From NCBI GenBank assembly GCA_023421245.1, contig JAEZTV010000034.1:62001-126000 (forward strand): a stretch of DNA of 64,000 nucleotides. The letters run 5' to 3'. The notes under the pieces are model-generated. The model did not search any database and had not been told where the DNA came from. It saw nothing but the letters and a program-made list of their open reading frames with translations. This document shows, in pieces, positions 34,230 to 44,401 of the stretch. How positions within the stretch are numbered: position 1 is the stretch's first letter; the number at the start of each line of letters is the position of its first letter. A program made the position numbers and the translations under genes. This DNA comes from Bacillota bacterium (lineage in GTDB: Bacteria > Bacillota > Clostridia > Oscillospirales > Ruminococcaceae).

Positions 34230-37200
34230 ATGAAACGAACCTTTGGCTCTCTATTTACTCCAATGCTGGGAGAGGAAGTAATCCCTCCTGAGCTGCGGGA
34301 TGGTATGGTGTGGCATCTGGATATCAACAAGGAAAATGCAACACTCGTAGTTACTGTTGGGCTGGATGTTGTGGTTTCCAAAAGAACCTTGTGGCAGATA
34401 GAGGACGCGATTGCACAAAAACTGGAACTTAAACATGCAACTATTCAGCCGCAATATGACGAGTCACTGCTAACCGCCGACTATTTTCCTGAGCTTATTT
34501 GTGCGCTTCGGCGTATGGGCAAGATTGTGAACGGCTTTCTTGACGATGCAACTGTTCAGATTGATGATAAAATTATTAAAATTACCCTTCGTCGTGGCGG
34601 CAAAAATATGCTCACCCAAACAGGGTTTGAGCATGCGCTTTTGCTTGTGATACAAAAGGAGTTCTCCACCACCCGCGAAATTGTGTTTGACGGTGTATGT
34701 GAGATATCGGGTGATCAGGCAAAGCCCACCGCACCACCGGCACCGATACATAAAGAGCGTGTGGTTCCTGCAGATGCGCCATTGACGGTACAGCAAAAAA
34801 ATGAAGAAAATAAAAAGGCAGAGGTGCGGCCCGTAAGGCAAAGCCAATCGCGAAACACAGGCGCTATGCTGTATGAGGACTTGCCGATTATTGCGGGCAC
34901 GGTAAAGGTGTTAATCGGTAAGGCAATCAATGAGCGGCCCATCCCGCTTTCTGAGGTTACATCAGAAAGCGGAAAGGTGCTTGTATGGGGCGATATTATC
35001 AGCCTCAATCGTAAGGAAACACGCGATGGTGAGAAATACATCTATGCCATTGATTTTACCGACTACACAAACTCCAACACATTAAAGCTTATCTGTGGCA
35101 AGAAAAGGGACAAGGTTAAAATCGAGAAGCTGGAGGAGCTCAAGAAGGGCACCACCATCCTTGTACGCGGCGAGGCAAGCTATGATACCTTTGATAGAGA
35201 GGTCAGCATCCGTCCGTTTGACATTTCTTGCGCACAAAAAAAGCTGCGCGTGGATGATGCGCAGCACAAGCGTGTGGAACTGCATTGTCATACCAATATG
35301 TCTGCGATCGATGGCATGACAAGCGCAAAAGATTTGATTATGCGTGCCTATCAATGGGGGCATAAGGCACTTGCAATCACCGACCATGGAGTTGTTCAGG
35401 CGTATCCCGAGGTTATGAACACCGTAAGCGATATTCGGCGGAGCGGCGGTGAGTTTAAACCGATTTATGGCGTAGAGGCATACCTTGTGCCCGATTCTAT
35501 AGACGCTGTTTCAGGAGAAATCAGCGCGGATCTTGACGATGAAACGATCGTATTTGACGTTGAGACCACCGGCTTTTCCCCTTACAACGACCGAATTATC
35601 GAAATTGGCGCGGTAAGGCTTATAAAGGGCGAGATTGTCGACACCTTTTCAATGCTTGTCAACCCAAAACGCACCATCAGCGCGAAGATTACCGAGTTAA
35701 CCTCGATTACCAATGAAATGGTGAAAGATGCACCGTTTGAGGAGGAGGCCATCCGTGCGTTTGTAAGCTTTTGCGGCAATGCATGTGTACTGGTTGCGCA
35801 CAACGCTCCCTTCGACACCTCATTTTTGGATGCTGCAACCGGACGGTATGGTCTTGCGCTTAGCTACGCTTCCATCGATACCGTTCCCATGGCGCGCGCA
35901 TTGTTGCCGCAGCTTAAAAACCATAAGCTTGATACCGTTGCCGGGGCGTTTGAGCTTGACAACTTTAAGCACCACAGAGCGTCTGATGACGCGGAAGTGC
36001 TTGCAAAGATATATCTGCGCTTTGTTGAGATGATGCGCTCGCAGTATGGTATACATGCCATTCAAGACGTGAATTCGGGACTAGTGGTAGAGGATTACAA
36101 GAAGCTGCCATCTTATCACGCTATCATCCTCGTAAAAGAAAAAGCAGGGCTAAAAAATCTTTATAAGCTGGTTTCTCTTGCACATATCGAGCATTTTTAC
36201 AAAAGGCCGCGCATTCTGAAATCGGAGCTCAGTAAGCATCGAGACGGCCTCATTGTGGGCACCGCCTGTGAAGCTGGAGAACTTTACAGGGCGATGCTTG
36301 ATCGCAAAAACGATACACAGCTTATGGAGATTGCAGGCTATTACGATTATTTGGAGATTCAGCCGATTGCCAATAACGCGCATCTTGTTCGCAATGGCCG
36401 CGTGCGGGACGATGATCACCTTATCGAGTTTAACAAACGCATCGTTGACCTTGCCGACAGACTTAACAAACCGTGCGTTGCGACCTGCGATGTCCATTTC
36501 TTGAATGAGAGCGATGGAGAGTTCCGCAAGATTTTATTATCTGGACAGGGCTTTTCGGATGCTGAGAATCAGCCGCCGCTTTTTCTGCGCACGACCCCCG
36601 AAATGCTGGAAGAGTTTGCGTATCTTGGAGAGCAGAAGGCTTATGAGGTTGTGGTGGAGAATACGGTAAAGATTGCAGATATGGTAGCGGATGATATCCG
36701 CCCCATTCCCGAAGGGACGTTTACCCCCAACATCGAAGGCTCAGATGAGGAACTGCAGCGCCTGACGTGGGGAAGGGTGCATGAAATATATGGCGACAAT
36801 CCGCCTGAGGTTGTAGCGGCCCGGCTAGAAAGGGAATTAAACTCGATTATTAAGCACGGGTTTGCGGTGCTTTATATGATTTCGCAAAAGCTGGTGTTCA
36901 AAAGTGAAAGTGACGGTTATCTGGTTGGGTCGCGTGGTTCAGTTGGCTCGTCGTTTGTTGCAACCATGGCGGGTATTTCCGAGGTAAACCCGCTGCCACC
37001 GCATTATGTATGTCCGCGCTGCAAAAACAGTGAGTTTTTCTTGGACGGGACGGTGGCATCGGGCTTCGATCTGCCTGAAAAGGACTGCCCGCAGTGCGGA
37101 ATGCGCTACCGCCAGGACGGACACGATATTCCGTTTGAGACCTTTTTAGGCTTTGATGGTGACAAGGCACCAGATATCGACCTGAACTTTTCCGGTGAGT

Positions 37201-38600
37201 ATCAGGCCACGGCACACCGCTACACTGAAGAGTTGTTTGGCAGCGACCATGTATTTAAGGCAGGCACCATCGCTACGGTTGCAGACAAGACAGCCTTCGG
37301 CTATGTGAAAAAGTATCTGGATGAACACGGTAAGATTGTGCATCGTGCAGAGATGAACCGGCTGATTCAAGGATGCCTTGGTGTTAAGCGTACCACTGGA
37401 CAGCACCCGGGCGGCATGGTCGTTGTTCCCGCGGAGTATGATATAACCGACTTTACCCCTATTCAGCACCCTGCTGACCAAAAGAACAAGGGTGTTACAA
37501 CAACGCATTTTGACTTTCACTCGCTGCATGATACCATCCTAAAGCTCGATATTCTTGGGCACGATGTTCCCACCCTGTACAAGTATTTGGAACGGCTGAC
37601 CGGTGTCAACATCAACAATGTGCCGATGAACGCACCAGAGGCGCTTAGTCTGTTTACCTCGACCGAGGCATTGGGGGTTACACCGGAGGATATTGACTGC
37701 CGGACCGGTTCGCTTGCTATCCCGGAGATGGGTACTGAGTTCGTGCGCGGCCTGTTGGTGGATGCACAACCCAAGACATTTTCCGACCTGTTGCAGATTT
37801 CCGGACTGTCTCATGGTACCGATGTGTGGCTTGGCAACGCACAGGAGCTTATCAAGAACAAGACGTGTACCATCTCTGAAGTAATCGGTACGCGAGACTC
37901 AATTATGTCTTATCTTATCTACAAAGGTGTGGATAAGAAGCTTGCGTTTAAGATTATGGAGGTTACCCGTAAAGGTAAAGCGCAAAAGGAGTTTACGCCC
38001 GAGATAATCCAGACGATGCTTGAGCATAGTGTACCGCAATGGTATGTTGACAGCTGCTTGAAGATAAAGTATATGTTCCCCAAGGCACATGCCTGTGCCT
38101 ACGTTATCGGTGCGATGCGGTTGGCGTGGTTTAAGATACACTATCCACTTGAATTTTACGCTGCGTTCTTTACCGTACGCGGTGGGGATTTTGATGCCGA
38201 AAGCGCAATTACGGGTCGGAGTGCCGTACAGCGCCGCTTGCGTGAGCTAACCGAACGAAAGAACGAGCGCACGACCAAGGAAGACGGGTTATTTGAAACA
38301 CTTCAAATCATCAACGAAATGCTTGCGCGCGGGCTTGAGTTTTTGCCGGTAAGCCTTTATCACTCGCACGCAACCACATACCTGTGTGAGGATGGAAGGA
38401 TACGCCTGCCGTTTTGTTCTTTAAAAGGGGTTGGCGAGAGCGCCGCGCTGGCTTTGCAAGATGCAAGAAACGGGGAGCCATTTTTATCGGTTGATGATCT
38501 TGCTGAGCGTGCAGGCGTATCAAAAGCGGTCATTGAGATGCTGGATGCTGCCGGTGCCTTAGATGAATTGCCTAAAACCAGTCAGCTTACTTTGTTCTGA
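34230..38600 (+). CDS. polC: DNA polymerase III alpha subunit, Gram-positive type (PolC)
   Basis: 1456 residues, standard PolC length. In order: an N-terminal domain (about 1-200), an OB fold (about 225-330), a PHP domain opening with 'V-E-L-H-C-H-T-N-M-S', an inserted 3'-5' exonuclease starting at about 438 ('F-D-V-E-T-T-G-F'), then the polymerase palm with 'P-D-I-D-L-N-F-S-G'. A zinc-binding insert has 'C-P-R-C' and 'C-P-Q-C-G'. It is the main replicase of low-GC Gram-positives and ends the cluster that began with pyrH. Confidence 0.97.
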   Translation: MKRTFGSLFTPMLGEEVIPPELRDGMVWHLDINKENATLVVTVGLDVVVSKRTLWQIEDAIAQKLELKHATIQPQYDESLLTADYFPELICALRRMGKIVNGFLDDATVQIDDKIIKITLRRGGKNMLTQTGFEHALLLVIQKEFSTTREIVFDGVCEISGDQAKPTAPPAPIHKERVVPADAPLTVQQKNEENKKAEVRPVRQSQSRNTGAMLYEDLPIIAGTVKVLIGKAINERPIPLSEVTSESGKVLVWGDIISLNRKETRDGEKYIYAIDFTDYTNSNTLKLICGKKRDKVKIEKLEELKKGTTILVRGEASYDTFDREVSIRPFDISCAQKKLRVDDAQHKRVELHCHTNMSAIDGMTSAKDLIMRAYQWGHKALAITDHGVVQAYPEVMNTVSDIRRSGGEFKPIYGVEAYLVPDSIDAVSGEISADLDDETIVFDVETTGFSPYNDRIIEIGAVRLIKGEIVDTFSMLVNPKRTISAKITELTSITNEMVKDAPFEEEAIRAFVSFCGNACVLVAHNAPFDTSFLDAATGRYGLALSYASIDTVPMARALLPQLKNHKLDTVAGAFELDNFKHHRASDDAEVLAKIYLRFVEMMRSQYGIHAIQDVNSGLVVEDYKKLPSYHAIILVKEKAGLKNLYKLVSLAHIEHFYKRPRILKSELSKHRDGLIVGTACEAGELYRAMLDRKNDTQLMEIAGYYDYLEIQPIANNAHLVRNGRVRDDDHLIEFNKRIVDLADRLNKPCVATCDVHFLNESDGEFRKILLSGQGFSDAENQPPLFLRTTPEMLEEFAYLGEQKAYEVVVENTVKIADMVADDIRPIPEGTFTPNIEGSDEELQRLTWGRVHEIYGDNPPEVVAARLERELNSIIKHGFAVLYMISQKLVFKSESDGYLVGSRGSVGSSFVATMAGISEVNPLPPHYVCPRCKNSEFFLDGTVASGFDLPEKDCPQCGMRYRQDGHDIPFETFLGFDGDKAPDIDLNFSGEYQATAHRYTEELFGSDHVFKAGTIATVADKTAFGYVKKYLDEHGKIVHRAEMNRLIQGCLGVKRTTGQHPGGMVVVPAEYDITDFTPIQHPADQKNKGVTTTHFDFHSLHDTILKLDILGHDVPTLYKYLERLTGVNINNVPMNAPEALSLFTSTEALGVTPEDIDCRTGSLAIPEMGTEFVRGLLVDAQPKTFSDLLQISGLSHGTDVWLGNAQELIKNKTCTISEVIGTRDSIMSYLIYKGVDKKLAFKIMEVTRKGKAQKEFTPEIIQTMLEHSVPQWYVDSCLKIKYMFPKAHACAYVIGAMRLAWFKIHYPLEFYAAFFTVRGGDFDAESAITGRSAVQRRLRELTERKNERTTKEDGLFETLQIINEMLARGLEFLPVSLYHSHATTYLCEDGRIRLPFCSLKGVGESAALALQDARNGEPFLSVDDLAERAGVSKAVIEMLDAAGALDELPKTSQLTLF

Positions 38601-38642
38601 TTGTAGTAAAAGATAGAATATCTTTAAATTTTACTCCATTGA

Positions 38643-38671
38643 TTGACAAGATTATTTCACCGTGGTAATAT
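38643..38671 (+). promoter_or_regulatory. Sigma-A promoter of the histidine operon
   Basis: TTGACA (38643-38648) and TAATAT (38666-38671) are separated by exactly 17 bases. It lies 35 bases before the hisZ start. The leader is too short for a T-box or a histidine-rich attenuator peptide. Confidence 0.85.
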
Positions 38672-38706
38672 AGTAGCACATTAAAGTAATGCAAGGGCGG
38701 ATTGTG

Positions 38707-39903
38707 ATGAGACGGTATAATACCATGACCCCGGAGGGTATTAGAGACCTATTGTTTGAAGAATGCGTTGCGCGCAGAACTTGTGAAAAGAACCTGCGTC
38801 ATCTGTTTGCGGGCTGCGGATATAACGAGGTTGTAACCGCGGGGCTTGAATATTACGATGTGTTTTCTGAGGATAACCGCCATTTTCCGCAAGAGGCGAT
38901 GTATAAGCTTACCGACACTCAGGGCAGGTTGCTTGTGTGCAGACCCGACTCCACCGCACCGATTGCAAGGCTTGTTGCCACGCGTTTAAGGGAGGAGCCG
39001 CTGCCCATCCGCTTGTTTTATAACCAGGATGTCTACCAGATGACAAAAAGCCTCTCCGGTCGCAACAACGAGATTGTTCAGATGGGCATTGAACTGATTG
39101 GCGCTAGTACAAGGCGGGCGGATTTAGAGGTTATCTGCATTGCGCTTGATGCTTTGCGGGCGTGCAACAGCGCTGATTTTCGCTTTGAGATTGGTCATAT
39201 CGGATTTTTCAACGCACTCTCGAAAAGCCTGCCGGTAAATGATGATGTTCGAGAAGAGATTCGCACACTGGTTGAGGCGAAGAACTATGCCGCACTGGGC
39301 GATCTGCTTGACCGCATCGGCAATTCAAAAGGCATGCAGGCGCTCAAGAAGCTGCCGTCATTGTTCGGCGGTATTGAGGTAATTGATCAGGCAATGGAGC
39401 TATTTAGCAGTGCCGAAACATCCGAGATCCTTGGTTATCTTAAGGATTTATATCGCGAGATAGAAAAGCTTGGGCTTAAGGATAAAGTCATCATTGACCT
39501 TGGGCTTGTGCACCGCAGAGAGTATTATACCGGTGTGGTATTTCGAGGGTATATTCAGGGTTACGGTGAGCAGGTGCTCTCCGGCGGGCGCTATGATGCG
39601 CTCCTCTCCGACTTTGGACGCCCGCTTCCCGCTGTTGGCTTTGGTGCGGATATTACCGCAATTGTCGCCGCACTTGCGCGAAGCGGAAGGACGGCTAAGC
39701 GCCGCGGTGCCGATGCACTGGTTTATGCAGAACCCGCATATCAAATCGATGGGCTTGTGTTTTTACAGGAGCTGACTGCAAGAGGGCTGCGCTGTGAGAA
39801 TGCGCTGACCGAAAGCCTTGATGAAGCAACTGCTTATGCAAGGCAAAAGGGGATTGCAAAGCTGTATTATGTACACGAGAAAACCGAAAAGATTATACTG
39901 TAA
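38707..39903 (+). CDS. hisZ: ATP phosphoribosyltransferase regulatory subunit HisZ
   Basis: About 398 residues with a class II histidyl-tRNA-synthetase-like fold: 'T-P-E-G-I-R-D-L-L', 'R-P-D-S-T-A-P-I-A-R', 'Y-Y-T-G-V-V-F-R-G-Y' and 'G-G-R-Y-D-A-L-L-S-D-F-G'. It lacks the anticodon-binding domain of true HisRS. The short HisG downstream needs HisZ for activity and feedback by histidine. The start is ATG 38707 (or GTG 38704), behind AAGGGCGG. Confidence 0.92.
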   Translation: MRRYNTMTPEGIRDLLFEECVARRTCEKNLRHLFAGCGYNEVVTAGLEYYDVFSEDNRHFPQEAMYKLTDTQGRLLVCRPDSTAPIARLVATRLREEPLPIRLFYNQDVYQMTKSLSGRNNEIVQMGIELIGASTRRADLEVICIALDALRACNSADFRFEIGHIGFFNALSKSLPVNDDVREEIRTLVEAKNYAALGDLLDRIGNSKGMQALKKLPSLFGGIEVIDQAMELFSSAETSEILGYLKDLYREIEKLGLKDKVIIDLGLVHRREYYTGVVFRGYIQGYGEQVLSGGRYDALLSDFGRPLPAVGFGADITAIVAALARSGRTAKRRGADALVYAEPAYQIDGLVFLQELTARGLRCENALTESLDEATAYARQKGIAKLYYVHEKTEKIIL

Positions 39904-39981
39904 TATTGATGAATATTTCCAAAATAATTAAGACGCACCTGCATCGGGAAGGATAACACTTTTTGAGTGAGGGAATAGACT

Positions 39982-40626
39982 ATGAGAGCATTGCGGATTG
40001 CGCTTACCAAGGGCAGACTCGAAAAAGAAACCGTCGCGCTGTTTGAGCGAATGGGGCTTGATTGTGATGTGCTCGTCAATAAGGGGCGAAAGCTGATACT
40101 CACGCTGCCCGGGGCAGGCCTTGAAGTCGTGTTGGCGAAAGCGGCAGATGTTATTACCTATGTGGAGCACGGCGTCTGCGACCTTGGCGTAGTCGGTAAG
40201 GATACCATTATGGAACAGGGCGGCAGCTTTTATGAGATGCTCGACCTTGGTTTCGGACGTTGCCGCTTTGCGCTTGCGGCACCAAGCGATACAGATTTCT
40301 ATAAGGGGTACAATGTAAAAACCATCGCAACAAAATATCCGGGCGTTGCGCGCGAGTTTTTTGAATCCAAAGGGATGGACATTCGCATTGTAAAGATTGA
40401 GGGATCGGTCGAATTGGCCCCGCTTATCTCACTTTCCGACGCGATTGTGGATATTGTAGAAACCGGCTCTACACTGAGAGAGAATGGACTGAAGATTATT
40501 GAGGAGATCGCCCCCATCTCTGCCAGAGTAATTGTAAACATTGCATCGCTTAAGCTGCGTAAGACTGAGATTGAAACGCTGCTTGCGCAGATGGGTGCTC
40601 ATCTTGCCTGTGCGGCAGATAGCTGA
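39982..40626 (+). CDS. hisG: ATP phosphoribosyltransferase catalytic subunit, short form
   Basis: 214 residues, i.e. without the C-terminal regulatory domain of long HisG. 'A-L-T-K-G-R-L' opens the protein and 'D-A-I-V-D-I-V-E-T-G-S-T-L-R-E-N-G-L' is the phosphoribosyl-binding motif. It performs the first step of histidine synthesis together with HisZ. The start is ATG 39982. Confidence 0.96.
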   Translation: MRALRIALTKGRLEKETVALFERMGLDCDVLVNKGRKLILTLPGAGLEVVLAKAADVITYVEHGVCDLGVVGKDTIMEQGGSFYEMLDLGFGRCRFALAAPSDTDFYKGYNVKTIATKYPGVAREFFESKGMDIRIVKIEGSVELAPLISLSDAIVDIVETGSTLRENGLKIIEEIAPISARVIVNIASLKLRKTEIETLLAQMGAHLACAADS

Positions 40627-40662
40627 CGTGGCATGGCTTATTGATTGGGGAGGGATAGAGAT

Positions 40663-41949
40663 ATGATTAACGTGGTATACGCCAATGGCAAGGATGAGGT
40701 TGCGCTGCTCGATGCTTTGCGTGTGAGAAGCGGTGACACCGGTAGGGAAGTTGCCGCGCAGGTTTCTAAAATCATTGAGGATGTACGTCAAAACGGCGAT
40801 AGGGCTGTTACGGAATACACCAGCAGGTTTGATAAATGTGTTCCCGAAGCCATGCTGGTTTCTCAGCAAGAGATTGAAACGGCGGTCAAAGCGGCAGATC
40901 CTGATTTTGTTCGGGCGATGCAAAATGCTGCCGATAACATTGCGCGCTATCATGAGAAGCAGCGGACACACGGTTTTATGCAGACCGATGAAAACGGCGT
41001 TATGATGGGTCAACGTGTCCGCGGGCTGCACAGTGTCGGGCTGTATGTTCCGGGTGGCACGGCGGCATATCCATCCTCGGTGCTGATGAACGCCATCCCC
41101 GCAAAGATAGCGGGGGTAAGGGATATTGTTATGGTAACCCCTCCCGCACAGGGCGGTGCAAACCCCGATATTCTTGTTGCCGCCAGCATTGCAGGTGTAG
41201 ATAAGATTTACCTTGTGGGCGGCGCACAGGCAATCGCGGCCCTTGCCTACGGCACCGAGACAATCCCGAAGGTGGATAAGATTGTAGGCCCCGGCAACAT
41301 CTATGTTACAACGGCTAAAAAGCTGTTGTACGGCGTTGTGGATATTGATATGGTAGCGGGCCCCAGTGAGATATTGGTGATTGCGGACGATACCGCGGAC
41401 CCCGTTTACCTTGCTGCGGACATGCTCAGTCAAGCAGAGCATGATGTATTGGCAAGCGCAATTTTGCTTACCGACAGCATGCGTGTTGCCGAAGAAACAA
41501 AGACGCAGCTGGCCCTGCAAACCGAAAACGCCCCAAGGGCGGATATTATTCGCCGTTCCCTGCAGGATTATTCGGCAATTATTGTTTGTAATACGCTTGA
41601 CCGCGCAGTGGATATTGCCAATGAGGTCGCTCCGGAACATCTGGAGGTTATGACGAAACATCCCACGGAGTATTTGGGAAAGCTCGATAACGCAGGCTCA
41701 ATCTTCCTTGGTAAATATTCTCCCGAGCCGCTCGGCGACTATTACGCAGGTCCAAACCATGTTTTGCCTACAAGCGGCACGGCCCGGTTTTTCTCTCCGC
41801 TTTCGGTGGATAGCTTTGTGAAGAAAACCAGCTTTATCAGCTATACCGAAAAGGCACTGCGCATAGCAAAGGATGATATTATCCTCTTTGCACAGCGCGA
41901 GGGGCTGTATGCCCATGCAAACTCGGTGCGGGTACGTTTCCCCGACTAA
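40663..41949 (+). CDS. hisD: Histidinol dehydrogenase
   Basis: About 428 residues. Typical segments are 'Y-V-P-G-G-T-A-A-Y-P-S-S-V-L-M', 'G-G-A-Q-A-I-A-A-L-A-Y-G-T-E', 'K-I-V-G-P-G-N-I-Y-V', 'L-S-Q-A-E-H-D', 'A-P-E-H-L-E' and 'G-P-N-H-V-L-P-T'. It oxidises histidinol to histidine in two steps with zinc and NAD. ATG 40663 follows GGAGGGATAGAGAT; an upstream ATG at 40645 is disfavoured because the ribosome site would lie inside the gene. Confidence 0.96.
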   Translation: MINVVYANGKDEVALLDALRVRSGDTGREVAAQVSKIIEDVRQNGDRAVTEYTSRFDKCVPEAMLVSQQEIETAVKAADPDFVRAMQNAADNIARYHEKQRTHGFMQTDENGVMMGQRVRGLHSVGLYVPGGTAAYPSSVLMNAIPAKIAGVRDIVMVTPPAQGGANPDILVAASIAGVDKIYLVGGAQAIAALAYGTETIPKVDKIVGPGNIYVTTAKKLLYGVVDIDMVAGPSEILVIADDTADPVYLAADMLSQAEHDVLASAILLTDSMRVAEETKTQLALQTENAPRADIIRRSLQDYSAIIVCNTLDRAVDIANEVAPEHLEVMTKHPTEYLGKLDNAGSIFLGKYSPEPLGDYYAGPNHVLPTSGTARFFSPLSVDSFVKKTSFISYTEKALRIAKDDIILFAQREGLYAHANSVRVRFPD

Positions 41950-41973
41950 TACCGGAAAGGCAGAAACAAGGCC

Positions 41974-43026
41974 ATGGCATATAAAATCTGTGATAAAATT
42001 ATAAATATGACACCGTATGAGCCAATCAGCGGTCATTACCCCATCCGTCTTGACGCGAATGAATCATTTTTACAGCCTGACGATGGGCTGCGGCTGAAGA
42101 TGATGGAAGCGGTAGCAGGTATTGCCCTTAACCGCTACCCCGATGCCCTTGCAGCCGATGTTTGCGCCGCGTTTGCCAATCGGTTTGGTGTTTCGCCCGA
42201 TTGTGTAACGGCCGGCAACGGCTCTGACGAGCTGATCTCCGTTATAATCAGTGCAATGCTGCAAAAGGGTGAGACCCTGCTGACGCTGGCACCTGATTTT
42301 TCAATGTACCGATTTTACGGCGATTTGCAGGAGCTTTCTATCGTCGCGGTGCAAAAGGGACAGGATTTGACCATCGACACACAAGAGATTGTAGATACCG
42401 CAAAGCAAGTAAATGCCCGCGCAATCATCTTCTCCAACCCCTGCAATCCAACCTCCCTTGTGATGAGCGCGCAAGAGGTGCTCTCTATTGCGGGACAGGT
42501 TGACGCCCTAGTAATTGTGGACGAGGCATATATGGACTTTAGCGACCAATCGGTCTTGTGTAAAGCCTTAGAGCTTGACAATGTAATCGTACTGAAAACC
42601 TGCTCCAAGGCTATGGGGGCGGCGGCACTTCGGCTTGGTTTTGCCGTTTCAAACCGCCGCATTACAAACGCATTGCGCGCGGCAAAATCCCCTTATAACA
42701 CCGACAGCCTTTCACAGGCAATCGGCGTGATACTGCTTCGTGATAACGAGTACCTTGATCGCAGTATTCAAACGATTATCCGCAGCCGCGATATTTTGTA
42801 TACGGGGCTATCCCGTTTAGCGGAGTTTAAGCAGGATAGTATTATTACGGTGTTTAAACCCCACACAAACTTTGTACTGCTGCGTATGAGCGATGCAAGG
42901 GCGTGTTATGACGCACTGCTTGCCGAAGGCATTGTAGTACGGCATATGGGTGAGTTTTTGCGTATTACGGCCGGCGCCGATACCGAAAATGCGGCGGTGC
43001 TTTCGGCGTTGGCAAAAATCTTATAA
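41974..43026 (+). CDS. hisC: Histidinol-phosphate aminotransferase
   Basis: 350 residues of aminotransferase fold I. The PLP-linked lysine is K212 ('T-C-S-K-A-M-G-A-A-A-L-R-L-G-F'); 'G-N-G-S-D-E-L-I' and 'S-N-P-C-N-P-T' contact the cofactor. It makes histidinol phosphate. The start is ATG 41974, 24 bases after hisD. Confidence 0.95.
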   Translation: MAYKICDKIINMTPYEPISGHYPIRLDANESFLQPDDGLRLKMMEAVAGIALNRYPDALAADVCAAFANRFGVSPDCVTAGNGSDELISVIISAMLQKGETLLTLAPDFSMYRFYGDLQELSIVAVQKGQDLTIDTQEIVDTAKQVNARAIIFSNPCNPTSLVMSAQEVLSIAGQVDALVIVDEAYMDFSDQSVLCKALELDNVIVLKTCSKAMGAAALRLGFAVSNRRITNALRAAKSPYNTDSLSQAIGVILLRDNEYLDRSIQTIIRSRDILYTGLSRLAEFKQDSIITVFKPHTNFVLLRMSDARACYDALLAEGIVVRHMGEFLRITAGADTENAAVLSALAKIL

Positions 43027-43070
43027 TCTAAATGTACCGGAACAGCAAAAGAGGAGGGAAGAAAAATACT

Positions 43071-43652
43071 ATGAGAGAGGCAAAAAGGCAACGGGCCAGT
43101 AAGGAAACGGATATCTCGGTGCGGCTGAATCTTGACGGAACGGGCAAGGCCGATATTTCCACGGGCATTGGTTTTTTCGATCACATGCTAACCGCGCTTG
43201 CGGTACATGCGGGATTTGATCTTACCCTAAGCGCGCGGGGTGATTTGGCCGTTGATTGCCATCATACCGTGGAGGATACCGGCATCGTGCTTGGGCAGGC
43301 ACTTTATGACGCGCTCGGCGATAAAAGCGGCATTGCCCGCTATGGAAGTTTTACCGTTCCCATGGATGAATCGCTTGCCTTCTGCGCGCTTGATATCAGC
43401 GGCAGACCGTATCTTGTGTTTGACTGCCCGTTTGCATCTGCTCAAATTGGCGCGATGGACACCGCGATGGTAGAGGAGTTTTTTCGCTCGCTCGCATTTC
43501 ATGCGGGGATTACACTGCACATTAAGCTTTGGTACGGCGTAAACGATCACCACAAATGCGAGGCGGTGTTTAAGGCGTGTGCCCACGCGCTGCGTATTGC
43601 AGCAAAAAGGGCAGAAACAGCTTTGCTTTCCACCAAAGGGATGCTTGACTAA
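43071..43652 (+). CDS. hisB: Imidazoleglycerol-phosphate dehydratase
   Basis: 193 residues, single-domain HisB without a fused phosphatase. Metal-binding 'D-C-H-H-T-V-E-D-T-G-I' and the second 'N-D-H-H-K-C-E-A-V-F-K' motif are present. ATG 43071 is chosen because GAGGAGGG lies about ten bases upstream; the longer ATG 43032 start would contain that site. Because HisB lacks the phosphatase domain, histidinol-phosphatase must come from another gene. Confidence 0.96.
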   Translation: MREAKRQRASKETDISVRLNLDGTGKADISTGIGFFDHMLTALAVHAGFDLTLSARGDLAVDCHHTVEDTGIVLGQALYDALGDKSGIARYGSFTVPMDESLAFCALDISGRPYLVFDCPFASAQIGAMDTAMVEEFFRSLAFHAGITLHIKLWYGVNDHHKCEAVFKACAHALRIAAKRAETALLSTKGMLD

Positions 43653-43694
43653 CAAAAACGCTCTAATCCGAACGCGAAAGGCTAGGTTACAGCA

Positions 43695-44291
43695 ATGATT
43701 GCAATCATCGATTACGGTGCGGGTAACCTGTTCTCCGTACAAAACGCACTGGACTATCTTGGTGCAGAGAACTGTATTACCGCCGACCCTTTGGTGCTGA
43801 ATAAAGCTGAGAAGCTGATACTACCCGGGGTGGGAGCATTTCCTGACGCGATGCGGATGCTTTGCGAAAGCGGACTGGTTGACAGCATTAAAAGGCAAGC
43901 GGCAGATAAGCCATTGCTCGGCATCTGTATTGGCATGCAGATGCTGTTTGAAACGGGCCATGAGTTTACTAAAACGAACGGGCTTGGTTTAATAGCCGGA
44001 AGTGTACGGCAGATTGAGAGCGGTGGTCTTAAACTACCGCACATTGGTTGGAACAATCTTACCGCTGCAAACCCCTGCGCGCTGCTTAAAGGTGTGCAAC
44101 ACAACAGCTATGTTTACTTCGTCCATTCGTTCTGCGCGATTACTGACGATGCAAATATTGCAGCATACACCGTGTACGGCCAGAGGATTGCGGCGTTGGT
44201 ACAGCGCGGCAATGTGTATGGCGCTCAGTTTCATCCCGAAAAAAGTGGGGAAACCGGCCTGCAAATCTTAAAAAACTTTTGTGCACTGTAA
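43695..44291 (+). CDS. hisH: Imidazole glycerol phosphate synthase, glutaminase subunit HisH
   Basis: 198 residues of class I glutamine amidotransferase. Nucleophile C78 is in 'L-L-G-I-C-I-G-M-Q-M', and the His-Glu pair is in 'Q-F-H-P-E-K-S-G'. It supplies ammonia to HisF (45642-46397). The start is ATG 43695. Confidence 0.95.
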   Translation: MIAIIDYGAGNLFSVQNALDYLGAENCITADPLVLNKAEKLILPGVGAFPDAMRMLCESGLVDSIKRQAADKPLLGICIGMQMLFETGHEFTKTNGLGLIAGSVRQIESGGLKLPHIGWNNLTAANPCALLKGVQHNSYVYFVHSFCAITDDANIAAYTVYGQRIAALVQRGNVYGAQFHPEKSGETGLQILKNFCAL

Positions 44292-44352
44292 GCGGCGAAG
44301 CCGCAATCCTGCTGCTTTGCAGGGTGTTTTATAGATAGACCTTGCCTATCTA
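44292..44352 (+). repeat. Three small hairpins between hisH and hisA
   Basis: GCGGC/GCCGC (44292-44296/44300-44304), CCTGC/GCAGG (44308-44312/44319-44323, followed by GTGTTTT) and TAGATAG/CTATCTA (44332-44338/44346-44352). The 110-base gap is the longest inside the his operon. It may dampen or process the transcript between hisH and hisA. Confidence 0.6.
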
Positions 44353-44401
44353 AAGAACGAAAAATATAACTCCAAACCTATAGAAAGGCGTAGGGTACGA
44401 T

